A stretch of 64,000 nt of DNA from Erigeron canadensis (taxonomy: Eukaryota > Streptophyta > Magnoliopsida > Asterales > Asteraceae). A model generated the notes under the pieces. The model saw nothing but the letters and a program-made list of their open reading frames with translations, made no database searches and was not told the origin of the DNA. Positions within the stretch are counted from its first letter, which is position 1; the number at the start of each line of letters is the position of its first letter. The DNA lies in assembly GCF_010389155.1 (NCBI RefSeq), contig NC_057763.1, forward strand, positions 31,788,645-31,852,644. The letters are read 5' to 3'. Below, in pieces: positions 22,330 to 35,445 of this stretch. The position numbers and the translations under genes are program-made.

Positions 22330-24270
22330 TGTTAGAAAGAAGGAAAAATTTGAGGATCAGAATTAGTTTCATCATTTCCATCAATAAAGACTGGCTTGGG
22401 CGTTACTCCAAGATAAAGACGCAGAAGATTGAATTTGATATGTTTTCCATATTTAGCTCAAAATTTCTCTTATAAATTGTAACCGGTTGTATCAACCAAA
22501 GATCATCAATAACAATTATTTTTCAATCTCAATTGTTATCATGGTATCAGAGCCAAGAATCCGGACACAATTCCGGCTACAAATTCCGACCAAGGAAAAA
22601 AAAAGAGAAAAAAAAAAACCCCTAAATCTGTTCGACTACAGTTTACCCTTTAGATCTTCGATTTAAACTACACCTCCACCACCATTAGCTTAGAAATCAA
22701 ATTCTGAAAAACTCTTTAAAATTTTGTTGCCGCCGGAGGTCAGACGCGCTCTCACGCGCCACCTAAAAGTTTGTCGGTAATTTACAAATTCCGGCCGTTT
22801 TATTCTTTTTCTGGCGCGTCAAGACACACCGCCACCACCGTTGTGATCCCTGACGAATTCCGGCCAAAACCCCCCAATATAAAGAGAGCCGCAACTAATG
22901 TATTTGTTTTCTTCAATCTCTAATATTAGCAGCTAATCAAGACAAACAATAAAAAAGAAATTCATCTTGATTCCTTGTAATGCTAGCCGCTGAATTCAAA
23001 GCCACAAAGAATTGTTTAGTGTCATTCACAAGTATAGCCAATAACAATTATTATTAAGAAACCACTTGTTCCTTTGATTTGTGAGATTTTTGTCGGCCGG
23101 AAATCAAGAGAAATAAGAGGGAGAGTTTTTCCGATCGGGTGAGGAAAATGGAATGAGTTAAGGCGGCTGGTGGAGAGAAAAAAGGGGATGACTTTTTTTT
23201 GTGTGGACCGTACCTTTCCACCAAAGAATCCTCAAAGTTCTTATTTATTAAGTTCTCAAAATGATTTTAATTCACATAGTGGGCCTAATTCTTAGACTGG
23301 GCTTAGCCGTTTTCATTGTAGTCCAACACCAAAACATTTAAATGGGCAAGCTCTTAGTGTCCATAAAAGTTGTGAACAATTGAAATTTCTCCAAATATCG
23401 AAAGAGGGGATCGGCTTGGAATAAAAAAAAAGACGGGTTCAAATCTCTGAGCCCGCAAGAAAAGCAAACGCTCCAACTTGAGAGGGAGTGTTAGAAAAGT
23501 AAGAAATATGCTTGTATTTTTTTTTAGGGGGAGATATAGGTATATAAAGAAGTAAAGCCGAAGGCGGTAGCACAGATCAAAGTTGCCATGTCTAAAGACG
23601 GTAGCTTAACAATCAAACCCAAGGCTACCATGTCCGAAGACGGTATCTCACTAAATAAACTGTGAGACTACTATGACTGAAGGCGGTAGCTCAAACCAAA
23701 TATACCATGTCCGAAGGCGGTATCTCACTAAATAAACTGTGAGACTACCATGTCTGAAGGCGGTAGCTCAAACCAAATATACCATGTCCGAAGGCGGTAT
23801 CTCACTAAATAAACTATGAGACTACCGTGTCTGAAGGCGGTAGCTCCAAACCGAAATCTACCATGTCTGAAGAAAGCGGTAGATCAAACCAAAAATACCA
23901 TGTCTGAAGAAGGCGGTAGTCCAAACCAAAAGCTACCATGTCTGAAGACGGCAACTCAAATCAAAGTTACCTTGTCTGAAGAAGGCGATAGCTCAAGCCA
24001 AACTCAAAACTAATCCAAGTTGAATATTGGAAATCCCATTATTCAACTTGAGGGGGAGTGTTAGAAAGAAAGAAATATTTGAGGATCAGAATTAGTTTCA
24101 TCATTTCCATCAATAAAGACTGGCTTGGGCGTTACTCCAAGATAAAGATGCTGAAGATTGAATTTGATATGTTTTCCATATTTAGCTCAAAATTTCTCTT
24201 ATAAATTGTAACCGGTTGTATCAACCAAAGATCATCAATAACAATTATTTTTCAATCTCAATTGTTATCA
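22330..24270 (+). mobile_element. Complete non-autonomous LTR retrotransposon (1941 bp)
   Basis: Two 212-bp LTRs, 22330-22541 and 24059-24270, begin TGTTAG and end TTATCA. By eye they differ at only about four sites. A primer-binding site TGGTATCAGAGCC (initiator tRNA-Met) directly follows the 5' LTR, and a polypurine tract TTGAGGGGGAG precedes the 3' LTR. The target duplication is CCGAC at 22325-22329 and 24271-24275. The 1.5-kb interior has no gag or pol, so it depended on another element (LARD/TRIM-like). It holds a tandem array and, at 23478-23506, a second polypurine-plus-LTR-start sequence. Confidence 0.9.
23560..24010 (+). repeat. Tandem array inside the LTR element (77-bp units)
   Basis: Units start CTGAAGGCGGTAGCTC at 23677, 23754 and 23831 (period 77 bp), each made of two similar half-units. 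Shorter diverged units with TACCATGTCTGAAG lie on either side. Short frames across it arise from the repeat and are not genes. Confidence 0.8.
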
Positions 24271-24765
24271 CCGACCACCACCATGATTTTTCGGCCACCG
24301 CGTCGCCGGAAAATCATGTGTAAGTTAACTTACACATGTATAAGTTACACATGTGTAAGTAACTTACACATGATTTTCCGGTGGGCCCGTCGCCGGAAAG
24401 TCTTAATGTTTTTACACAAAAGTCTTGTATATCGTAGTAGACGATGATGGTGGCGTGTAAGTTACGAAAATCAATGGACTTTTTTTGGATTTTTTTTAGG
24501 TGGAATCATTTTATCTTACCCTTATATATATATATATATACGGCTCCGGTTCATTACTGGTATTGCAGTTAAAATAATGCTTTGGGTATTTATTTTTGGC
24601 GAAAGCCATCGTGAAAGTGAAAGTGTCATTGTCTCTTCAAAGTTATAGTGATATTCGTTATATATAAAATTATGATGATGATGTGTTCTTTAATCATATA
24701 TCAGTTGAATGTGTTTACAAACACTTTGAAATCCAACTCAAACTCCTCTCAGTTAATTCACCCCC

Positions 24766-27700
24766 ATGGCTCCAATCTTCAATCACTTCACATTTATGCA
24801 AATCATATCCTGTATATACCTACTGCCGGTCCTCATATGCACCACATCGCTATCAACTGGTTATGTGGAATGTGTGGCTTTGTTTCAGTTTAAGCAAAGT
24901 ATTTTTAATGAAAATCACGACACTGCTCACGGGTATCAAACGCTTGATTCGTGGAGGCAGATCACAAGCAATACCATCGTAATTGTTGTTTTTGGGATGG
25001 TGTGGCCTGTAGTGATAAGGGCCATGTGATTGGGCTTGACTTGAGCAAAAGCTTTCTTCATGGATCAATTAACTCAACCAATAACCTCTTTAACCTTGTT
25101 CATCTTCATAAGCTCAACCTCTCGATGAATGACTTCGCTAAATCTGAAATCCCACCTGAGATTGCTCATCTAATGCAACTAAAAAGCCTTGATCTTTCTA
25201 AATCTAACTTCACGGGCTAAATACCTTTTGAAATCTCTAAGTTGGTGCAGCTGTCTTCGTTAGATTTGTCATACCTCCTCTCTTGGCAAGCTTTACTTCC
25301 TTTAAGTCAATCAAACTCCATAACTGTCAACTACAAGATGAACTTCCGTTAGCAATACTTCGCTTACCGAACCTGAGACTTCTTAACCTAGGAGTCAATC
25401 CGAGCCTCACTGGCTCCTTGCCCGAATTTTATAACAACTCTTTACTTGAGCATCTAGATCTCTTTTCAACCTGTTTTCATGGGCCTATACCAGAATCCAT
25501 AAGCAATCTAATCCATCTAGTATTCTTGAACATTAGTTCATGTCATTTCTCGGGGCGCATTCCAGGTTTAATCTCTAACTTGACAAAACTCACTCGCATG
25601 ACTCTTAGTCAAAATGAGTTCACAGGCACAGTCCCTCCATTGGAAAGTCTATCAAAACTTATCCTTTTAGATCTTAGCGATAAGCCGATAACCATTTTGA
25701 AAAGGGAAGAATGCAGGATTGGCTTAGCAAACTTACTAGCCTTGATACTCTGTATCTAAATCGTATGAACATACACGATGATATCCTTCCCTTTTTGGCA
25801 AACCTAACAAGACTTAGAGTCGTCTCAATGACAGGGAATTCTATCTATTTTTGGTTATATCCCATCTTCATTCATGAACCTTACTCAGCTAAGTGTGATA
25901 GACTTTGGAGCAAATCAATTGCATGGCAACAATTTAAGTGAGTTTTCCAACTTCAAAAGTCTCAAATATCTTGCACTAGATCATAATAATTTTAGCGCCA
26001 TGGTGGATAGACACGTTTGTAGAACTCAAGAAACTAGAAACTTTGTATCTAAGTTATAACAAAATATCATTTGTCACAACCAACAACTACACCGAGGGAA
26101 CCCTGCCTGAATTAAGAAGTCTAGGGCTATCATCGTGCAACTTGAAGGAATTCCCAGCCTTTTTGCGGTTCCAAAAGAAAATGATAGGCTTATTTCTTTA
26201 CCAAAACAAAATTGAAGGCCTCGTACCAGAGTGGATTTGGAATAATAGCCAAGAAACATTACACTTGATTGGCCTTTCAAACAACTTCATAACAGGCTTT
26301 CATCAGAATTCCCAGTTTCTTCCATGGATCCATTTGGAAGTATTTGAAATCTCGAATAACCAGCTACAAGGAGAACTGGTAATACCACCACAAACCACTG
26401 TTGTTTATGATCTCTCAAACAATATTTTGATAGGAGAAATACCAGAATCGATATGCAAACTGAAATCCCTTCGTGTATTAGATTTATCATCTAACAACAT
26501 GACTGGAACCCTCCCTCCATGTTTAGGCAGTTACCTAAGCATGTCTTTGCTGGTTTTGAACTTGAAAGGAAATAACTTTCATGGTCCAATGATTTCATTT
26601 GTGTATGGATGTCTCTTGAAAAGGATTGATTTTAGCGAAAATCTATTTACAGGTCAGGTGTCAAGATCATTGGCTAATTGTACCAACTTGGAGTTTCTTT
26701 CCCTTGGTGATAATTCTTTTCAAGATCTTTTCTCTGTTTGGTTGGGAAGTCTTAATGAGCTGCAAGTGCTTACTTTGAGGTCCAATAAATTCTACGGTAC
26801 AATTGATCAAGGTCTCAAAAACATTAGCTCAAATTTTCTCAAGTTACGGATCATAGATCTTTCCAGAAACAATTTTAGTGGTGAATTACCCGGAAAATCC
26901 TTTCAAACTTGGAATGCAATGAAGTCAGTTTATGTTGGCAACTCGTCTGCTATGGGATTCGACCTTCCTTTCAATACAGTCCCACCTTTTGATTTTCGAT
27001 ACACAATGAAATTAATACACAAAGGTGTCAAGAGAGAATACTTGAAAATTTTGAACATTTTCATAGCCATTGATCTCTGTTGTAACAAATTTGAAGGGCA
27101 GATTCCACATTCACTTCAAGATCTTCATGGGCTTGAATTTCTTAATCTATCAAACAACCTTTTAACAGGCCGTATCTTGCCATCTTTAGGGAACCTAAAG
27201 AATCTTGAATCTTTGGATCTTTCTCAAAATCAACTATCAGGAGAAATTTCTAGACAACTGTTGCAACTTAGATTTCTTTCCATTTTAAACGTGTCGTTTA
27301 ACCATCTTGATGGGCGCATACCTCAAGGAAACAGTTAAATAAATTTGATAACAACTCTTACATGGGTATGTTGGAATAAACATGATTCGATTCGAGTGAG
27401 AATACATCCCAGATCGTCATGTGTAACCTGTAATAGCATTAATCATGATTGTTATTGATTTCGGGTTCCCAAAACAAGATGATTGAGTAATAATGTGATG
27501 TTAAATTTGTATAAGGTTATACACAAATTAATGGAGGAATTACACACACAAAGTTAGTGAGGGTATTATGATGTGATTATGTGATTCTCCATTAACCTTA
27601 AATTAGGGTTAATAACTTTTGATATATAGTAAGAGTATTTACACATTCAACCCCTTTGGTGTTTAATGTGTGTTACATTAGTCCTCATAGTTCCAATCAT

Positions 27701-28050
27701 TTAATGGGAAACCCTATAATATGTCTTTTAGAGTAAATACGCCCATTATATATTTACTCGACATAGGGATTTCAGTTATCGTCAATTATCATATCAGTGA
27801 TTATATATGATCAGTGACGGTCACACTAACGTGACTCCAACATGGTAATTCTGGATTGTGTGGACCACCATTATCCACAGAATGTCAAATTACAAAGGCA
27901 TCAAGACTTCAACCAACAAACGACAATGGGTCTGAGTCGCAGTCTCTCCTTCCAAGCGGTAGAATTGATTGGTTCCTCGTAGTCTTGGCAATTGGAAGTG
28001 ATTTTGTAACTGGAATGAAGAATGCCAGATGGGTAAGGTTATGCAAATAA
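24766..28050 (+). pseudogene. Second RLP copy, multiply broken
   Basis: Closest to the RLP copies at 30857 and 33949. It starts MAPIFNHF with a signal peptide and the CVALFQFKQS N-cap. A frameshift at about 24975 follows, then the cap and first LRRs in another frame (NCCFWDGVACSDKGHVIG). An in-frame TAA at 25218-25220 falls inside what should read TGQIP, and more shifts lie near 25270, 25700, 25860 and 26000. A long intact frame covers most later LRRs (26043-27338). In the island the Yx8KG tyrosine is replaced (FRYTMKLIHKG). After a shift near 27335 a 474-bp solo LTR interrupts the LRR C-cap, and the tail (GLCGPPLSTEC, then a decayed membrane segment) ends at 28050. It is not expected to make a receptor. 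Confidence 0.9.
27369..27842. mobile_element. Solo LTR (474 bp) in the RLP pseudogene
   Basis: Begins TGTTGGAATAAAC and ends GTGACTCCAACA, with TG...CA ends. The flanking 5-mers are GGGTA (27364-27368) and TGGTA (27843-27847), a target duplication with one change. Removing it restores the RLP order NNSYMG then NSGLCG. No interior or second LTR is present. Confidence 0.8.
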
Positions 28051-28189
28051 CTGGAGAAGAAACCAGGTCCTTTGGTAAGTTTTCAAAGTGATATCATGAT
28101 AATTAAGATCGTACAGTTTATTTTTACTTCATAGTTTTCAGTTTTAAGTCATGTTAAGAAGCCTTTAAATTGAACATCACTTTATTACT

Positions 28190-28700
28190 TTTAGCTAACA
28201 ATCTGCAAAAAAAAATTATTTCCCAAAGAGCTCATCAAAATTGTGAAGGACTGAAGTAGCGTCTTCATTAAAGAGGGCGAAATTATGGAATACTGCCATT
28301 GGATTAAAGATTTATAAAATGCAGGCCGAAAAGATGGTAACAAATAAGCCCAATATATTTTAAATTGAATATTTGCTATTTAGCCAATCTAATATGGAGA
28401 AGGCATCCCTTTTCCGGGTCTGGATTTTTCGAGTTATATTCATATCACAGCATTCGATAAATCTATCACTTCACATCTAGTAATGATATGCATGCGATTG
28501 TTTATGAGTTTTATAGTAATATATATCGATGACAGTGTATTAGTCGAAAATATGTAAGCCAAGTCAAAATTTTAATTGAATTTATACTAACCGTATTAGA
28601 TGTAATTATATATAATGTTTTAAAAAGCCATGAAACTTAACTCATTTAAATTTTATGATTAAACAAGAAATATCGGGTTTGAGTCCTACCTTATATTCAT
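28190..28700. repeat. RLP downstream flank, duplicated at 37040-37790
   Basis: Segments such as GCATGCGATTGTTT, AGTCGAAAATAT, GCCAAGTCAAAATTTTAA and ATATAATGTTTTAAAAAGCCATG recur in the same order after the fourth RLP copy. The duplication unit therefore included at least 600 bp beyond the gene. Confidence 0.75.
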
Positions 28701-30037
28701 TCCATAGATTTGGGTATGAATTGCCACGATTACTTTTTCATATAACAAAATACACAATAGACAACGAAAAGAGGCTTAATTTGTTTCTATCATTTGCCAG
28801 TACGTCATAAACAAATCCTCATCTCACCCTAGTCGGAGCTCTTATTGTACGTACTCTTCCAACTAGACGCAGTTTGGTGTTTAATCAATTTTCATTGTCT
28901 ATTATATATAAGTTGTATTCTGTTGCCCTATTATTAACGCCTTTCAGAGAAGTGCATTACACTTACACGAAATGGGATTAATCTCGGCCGGTTAGAGATG
29001 AGAGCAGCATTTTGGTTGTTTTCTTGTGTAACATATTCTTAGGCCAAATATCTACTCTTTGAATCGTTGTATCACCTTTCGACTCTCGACCACATCAAGT
29101 CAAGTAGTCGACCCTATATGGTAGTAACATATATATATATATATGGATTAGAATAATAGATTGTGCAATATTTCTTGATTTTGACAGACCTTTGATTTTG
29201 CTAAATAATTATTTAATAATGTAAATTTTTAAGAAAAAAAAAATATTATTTGATATTTGTCATATTTACATAATATTCTATTCTATTACTTTTATATGAA
29301 GCTTAAAACAATCAGATAAATTTAAAAGTTTTTTTTTTTTTACAAAGTATTTTATTTTAGATATAAAATGATTGTAAATGGAATATTTTTCCTTTTTCAA
29401 TTTGTTTTTGAATTTTAGATTAAAACTAATCAATTAATAGCAGGTACAAGTTTATTACAATTTTATGTTTAAAACATAACTTGAAAATATCTCTATGTAT
29501 CAGTACTAGACATAATCATCCTCTATACATACAGGTCTCTATCTAAACAAACTAATATATTTAACTTAAATGGAAAATAGTTTTGTAAACACTAAAAACT
29601 TTTGTAATAAGGAATTGCATTGAAGATGCGTCCATATAAATTTTGGGGTTGTTGAAAACTTAAAACTGAAGCGTAGCTCTGTTTTCACACACTTATACCG
29701 AGTATGCTTGTTTGACCGCGAAACCACTTGACATGGTTAATGATGTAAAGAAAAACTGAGGCTCTTCGATGCTAAGGATATCTTTGGACTTGTAATCGTA
29801 TAAATAATTTTACACATTTTTTTTTCATATACAAACAAAAAATTAATATTATAGATATTATAAGAATTGGAAATGATAAATCATTTTAAAAATTAGCCTA
29901 AATATCATCATAAAGTTATAAGAAGATAACATGTGTTATCCACTCATTTTTTTTTTTAATATTGATCCCTGAATTTTTCTACGTGTGTCATCATTTCATT
30001 GGTAAAAATCATCTCTCTTTAACAATATATAGCGTGA
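28701..30037. other. Intergenic DNA between RLP copies
   Basis: AT-rich with a (TA)n tract near 29131-29144 and poly-T runs. No gene seen. A possible old MITE starts near 29870. Confidence 0.4.
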
Positions 30038-30046
30038 TTAATAATA

Positions 30047-30225
30047 GGGAAAAGTGAGTATGAGGCTGTTATGCACCCAACTTGGGTGAAAAACCTCTCA
30101 CATACTAATATTTTAATATTTTAAATAAATACATGGCTCCCCATGATTTTTACCTTTTAAAAAAAAGTATGTGAAGAGTTTTTCACCTAACTTAAGTGCC
30201 TAACAGTCTCATATTCCTTTCCTTT
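30047..30225. mobile_element. 179-bp Mutator-type MITE, copy 1
   Basis: The terminal inverted repeats pair over about 58 bp; both arms contain GGGTGAAAAAC/AGGTGAAAAAC. A perfect 9-bp target duplication TTAATAATA lies at 30038-30046 and 30226-30234. Relatives lie at 45995-46172 and about 39893-40071. Confidence 0.85.
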
Positions 30226-30771
30226 TTAATAATATTAATAGTACGGGGTAATAATTATAGTATTCAAACAAATGGGACCACATATTCACATTCCTAGCAA
30301 CTCTTTCTTTTAATCAATATATATATTCCCTGTGTTTACTTGTAAGGTCTTCTTGACAAAGGTTTTCTTGGATTATCCAGCACTTTTTTCCAAAGACAAA
30401 AAGTTATAGGCCAAAATGGTAGTATAATACATCCACCAGCTTTGCCACTTGATGTTAGATTTTGTCCATGTCCTAACTCTTACCCACTGCCACACATACT
30501 TCTCATCCAATAACTTTTCGACCTAAAACCCGTAAAAGACAACATTAACTTTTCGACCTAAAACCCGTAAAAAACAACATTAAGCGTCACCTACTTACAT
30601 AATCACCGTATGAAAAGTTTAAACAGGGCAGGGAAGGATCTTGAGTCTGGACACATCACACATGTAAACCTTGCACATGTTATACTAGAAGTTAGTTTAA
30701 TTAGACCAATCATTTTGCTATTTTTCTCCATTTATTTTTACATAATAATCAACACAGTGTCACCTTCAAGG

Positions 30772-30856
30772 CTTATATATAGATTAGATGAGTTGCTTTA
30801 TATATACAAACAACATTGCCCATCCAAAAAATATCAAATTAATTAACCTTCTTCTC
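30772..30856 (+). promoter_or_regulatory. Core promoter of the third RLP
   Basis: A TATA box TTATATATAGATTAGA at about 30773, 80 bp before the start codon at 30857. Confidence 0.5.
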
Positions 30857-33800
30857 ATGGCTTTCAAATTTAAGCATTTCATCTTCTTCATATATGTAAT
30901 AGTACTCATTCTTCTCACATCCACTACTGCGTCAATATCACTTGATAAGGAGTGCGTAGCTTTGTTTGAATTCAAGCAAAGTATTCTTTATCAATCAGCT
31001 GCCAATTTGGATGCTAGTAGCGGGTTTCATAAATTTGACTCTTGGGGGAAGATCACAAGCAATAAGAATAGTAGTAATGTTTTTGACGATTGTTGTTTGT
31101 GGGATGGTATAATGTGTAGCAATAATAATGAAGCAGGTCATCATGTAATCGGGATTGATTTGGGAGAAAGCCTTGTTAGCGGGCGTATCAGCTCTAACAG
31201 TACCCTTTTCGACCTTGTCCATCTTAAGTCCCTCAACCTCTCGATGAACGATTTTTCAGAATCTCAGATCCCGTCTGAGATATCTCGTCTAAAGCATCTG
31301 ACAAGCCTCGATCTCTCGTACTCTGGATTCTATGGACAAATCCCACATGAAATCTCACACTTAACAAAACTCACTTTTTTAGATCTGTCATCGAATCCAC
31401 TGAAGCTACTGACTCCAGCTAGCCGCTTGTTGCAAAACATGACCAGACTCGAAGAACTCAATCTCTCGGGGGTTAACATCAGTTCTTCCGTACCTCGCTT
31501 CTTGGCCAATTTTACTTCCTTGAGGTCAATCAGACTCCAATCGTGTGAGCTTCATGACGAATTTCCTTCAGAAATATTTCATTTACCGAAGCTACACGTC
31601 TTAACGTAGCACAAAACTCTAACCTCACTGGTTCTTTGCCTGAATTCCGTAACAACACCTTATTTGAGCATTTGCTTTTAGCGTTCACGGGTTTTTCTGG
31701 AGTTATACCCACATCCATTAGCAACCTAAACCGAGTGGTAAACTTGGTCCTTAGTGAATGCTACTTTTCGGGGAGCATTCCACAGACACTCTCTAACTTG
31801 ACACAACTTACTAACTTGGGTCTGGGTCAAAATGGATTCTCTGGCCAAGTTCCTTCACTAGGGAGTTTGTCTAAACTCCTTATTTTGGGACTTAGTGACA
31901 ACGAATTCGACAAGGGACCCATGCCTGATTGGATTGGGAAACTAACCAACCTTCAAAGGCTGTATCTAAATAGACTGAATATCTATGATGAAATCCTACC
32001 CTCTCTTGCAAACCTTACACAACTTCTTTCTGTCTCTATTAGGGAAAACTATATATTTGCTCCTGTCCCTGTATCGTTTATGAACCTTACCCAGTTAATT
32101 GAGATCGACCTTAGAGGAAACCAACTGCAGGGACCAATTTCTAAATCATTTTCCAATTTCAAAAGTCTCCAATATCTTAGCCTAGATGATAACAACTTTA
32201 GCGGCACAGTGAACCTAGACACGTTCTTAGGACTCAACAAGCTCCAAAGTTTATATTTAAGTGATAATAGAGTTTCGTTTGTCTCCACCAAAAACTACAC
32301 CGATGGCATCATCGTCCTACCAGAGTTGAGAAACCTTGGACTGTCTTCATGCAACTTGAAGGAGTTCCCTCCCTTTTTGCGCTTCCAAGCTAAATTGGAG
32401 GTCTTGTTACTGGACAAGAACAAAATCGAGGGCCTTATACCTATGTGGATGTGGAACAACAGCAAGGAAACGTTACGAGTGCTTGACCTTTCATACAACT
32501 TCATAACCGGATTTCCTAACCTTTCTCAATTCTTACCATGGGCTCATTTACAAGCATTTAGTATCACGTATAACCAGTTACAAGGACCACTGCCAATCCC
32601 ACCAAAGACAATAGTTTTTTACGATTTCTCTAAAAACAATCTGACAGGGGAGATACCGTCGTTGTTATGTGAACTGACATCCCTTCTGCTCCTAGACTTG
32701 TCGTCTAACAAGATGAGTGGAACTCTTCCTCCATGTATCGGAAACTTAAGTAGTTCATTGTCGGTTTTGGATCTTAAACGAAATAACTTTCATGGAACAA
32801 TGATGAATACATTTACGTATGGAAGCCAGTTGAAGAGGATTGATTTCAGTGAAAATCGATTTGTGGGTCAGCTACCAAAATCATTGGTGAATTGTACCCG
32901 TTTAGAAGTTCTGTCTCTTGGGGATAACTCTTTTGATGACATCTTTCCGTCTTGGCTGGGAGCTCTAGAGGAGCTGAAAGTTCTCATTTTGCGGTCCAAC
33001 AACTTTTATGGTGCAGTTCATCAAAGTCCAACAAGTAATTATAAATCAGATTTCTCCAATCTGCGGATCATCGACCTCTCAAACAATGGTTTTACTGGTC
33101 CATTGCCAGACAAGTACTTTCAAAGTTGGGACGCAATGAAATCTGTTTATGCTGCAAAACCAGTTGCTATGAGCTTAGAAGTTAACTTTGGCCGGGGCTT
33201 CGGGAAGGTTTATCAATATTCGATGACATTGACAAACAAAGGTGTCAAGAGAGAATACGAGAGAATTTTAAACATATTCACAGCTATTGATCTCTCTAGT
33301 AACAAATTTGAAGGGCAGATCCCACCGTCACTCCAAGAACTTCGAGGCCTTGAATCACTTAATCTTTCCAACAATGATCTTAGCGGTCGTGTCTTGACAT
33401 CTTTGGGGAACCTAAAGAATCTCGAATCTTTGGATCTCTCCCAAAACATGCTGACAGGAAAAATCCCTCAAGAGTTGTTGAAACTCGGCTTCCTTGCCAT
33501 TGTAAATGTGTCAAACAACCTTCTCGACGGGCACATACCTCAAGGGAAACAGTTCAATACATTCGAGAATAACTCTTACATAGGTAATCCTGGATTGTGT
33601 GGACAACCATTATCTAATGAATGTGAAGACTCAAAGGCAACAACACCTTCACTAACAAGCAACAATAATGAGTCTGAGTACTCCGGGTCTCTCCTCCCAA
33701 CTGGCGCAATCGACTGGACTGTCATATTTTCAGGAGTTGTAAGCGGTTTTGTAACTGGAATTGTTTTTTTGAGGTCTCGATTTGCAAGGTATAGTGATTG

Positions 33801-33870
33801 GCTCATTGAGCGATTCGGGTTGAAGAAGGACAGATGGGTGAGGCCACTCACGAACACTAGGAGGAATTAA
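30857..33870 (+). pseudogene. Third RLP copy, full length but with one frameshift
   Basis: Starts MAFKFKHFIFF with a signal peptide; I prefer this ATG to the upstream one at 30788, which would bury the signal. The N-cap (ECVALFEFKQS, DDCCLWDGIMC) and first LRRs read to a TAG at 31607-31609. A missing base at about 31595-31605 moves the frame: the DNA should give HVLNVAQNSNLTGSLPEF but reads HVLT then stop. From 31636 the frame is open to 33870: LRRs, an island with YQYSMTLTNKG (Yx8KG), the C-cap GLCGQPLSNEC, a membrane helix with GVVSGFVTG, and tail KKDRWVRPLTNTRRN. With the base restored it would be about 1004 residues. The change may be a young mutation or a sequencing error. Confidence 0.9.
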
Positions 33871-34809
33871 TCAAGTCCTTTGTAAAACTTTTACAATTAC
33901 AATGAATAATTGTACCTTTATACCAACTGCCAATTAATTCAGTAGTCTATGAAAATCATATTCTGTATATACCTACTACTGGTCCTCATAAGTACTGCAT
34001 CGCTATCAACCCATGATAAGGAATTTGTGGCTTTGTTTTAAGTTTAAGCAAAACATTTTTTTATGAGAATCCCGACACTGTATCTTTATACATACCAAAA
34101 GCTTGATTCGTGGTGGAAGACCACAAGCAATACATCAGATATTCGTCCTGATTGTTGTTTGTGGGACGGTGTGACATGTAGCAATAAGGGACATGTGATT
34201 GGACTTGACTTGAGCAAAAGCTTTCTTCATGGAATTATTAACTCCACGAGTACCCTCTTTAACCTTGTTCATCTGCAGAAGCTCAATTTCTTCGCCAAAT
34301 CTGAAATCCCACCTGAGATTGCTCGTCTAACGCAACTAAAAAGCCTTGATCTTTCTAAATCTAACTTCACTGCCCAACTACCTTTTGAAATCTTGCAGTT
34401 GGTGCAACTGTGTTTGTTAGATCTGTCTTGGAATTCACTAGCTCTCCAAAGTCCTAACTTTGAGATTCTAGTGAAAAGATCAACTTTACTAGAAGAACTC
34501 CATGTCTCTGGGGTTAATATTAGTTCTTCTCTTCTTTTGGGAAACTTTACTTCCTTTTAAGTCAATCAAACTCCAACATTGTCAACTATGAAATGAACTT
34601 CTGTTAGCAATACTTCACTTACCGATGATGAGACTACTTAACGTAGGAGTCAATCCGGGCCTCAAAGGTTCCTTACCCAAATTTCATAGCAAAGTTCACT
34701 TGAGCATCTAGATTTGTTTTCAACATGTTTTTCCAGGCTAATATCGGCATCCATAAGCAATCTAAGGTAGTCTTGATCATTGGTTCATGTCATTTCCAGG
34801 GGCGCATAC

Positions 34810-35270
34810 TGAAGAACTTATAGAACTAAACATCTGAATAGCCAAAAGATTGACTTGAATTGATTCACAAACAAAGAGTTCAAACAACATAAATGTACAA
34901 GAAAGTAATCTGAAATACAATACCCAACCAATATGTGATGGATAAGGGACAAACACTTGAATTACATAACCAGAATCATAAGAAGAACAATCATAATGAT
35001 AAATTTGTGAACAAGGGTTTTGTGGTAACGGTTATAATCGCCCAAAAATAGAAGAATGTGTTGTGACCAGTGTTACAACACTGTAGCTTATATAGGCAGC
35101 ATAAACATGATCTTCATCTTTAGCTCTCCAACTTCTCCTTGCACATCTTCAGTCCTCAAACTTCCTTCTTTCCTCTTTAGTCCAGAATAGCCCTTCAGGA
35201 ATACATGTTAACAGAAAGAGCACAGAATAAGTAACAATAACAAATAACAATCAAGATGTTAATTTTATCA
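34810..35270. mobile_element. Solo LTR (461 bp) in the fourth RLP
   Basis: TGAAGAAC...TTTTATCA with a perfect 5-bp target duplication CATAC at 34805-34809 and 35271-35275. It lies inside the segment encoding GRIPG of the RLP. A TATA-like sequence (GCTTATATAGGCAGC) near 35090 would be the LTR promoter. Confidence 0.85.
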
Positions 35271-35445
35271 CATACCAGGTTCAATCTTTAATTTGACAAA
35301 ACTCACTCACATGACTATTGGTAAAAATGAGTTCACAGGCAGGGTTCCTTCATTGGCAAGTCTTTCAGAACTTTTTCTTTTGGATGTTAGTGATAACCAT
35401 TTGGAAAAGGGAAAAATGCAGGATTGGCTTAGCAAACATAATAGC

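Larger units (their letters stand above)
22241..24520. mobile_element. MITE split by a nested LTR retrotransposon
   Basis: Left end GGGAAAGATAAAATGAGTCC and right end ATCATTTTATCTTACCC are inverted termini. The MITE parts are 22241-22329 and 24276-24520, and (TA)n tracts flank both sides. Internal segments (CCACCACCATGATCAT, GCCGGAAAATCATG, TTACACATGTGTAAGT) recall the MITE at 4541-4913. The LTR element at 22330-24270 landed inside it. Confidence 0.75.

Noticed and set aside
23560..24010. Regularly spaced repeats resembling a CRISPR array
   Set aside because: Units are directly tandem without unique spacers and lie inside an LTR retrotransposon of a plant genome.
30788..30856. Upstream ATG extending the third RLP by 23 residues
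   Set aside because: It lies directly after the TATA box and would bury the signal peptide; the ATG at 30857 fits other RLPs.
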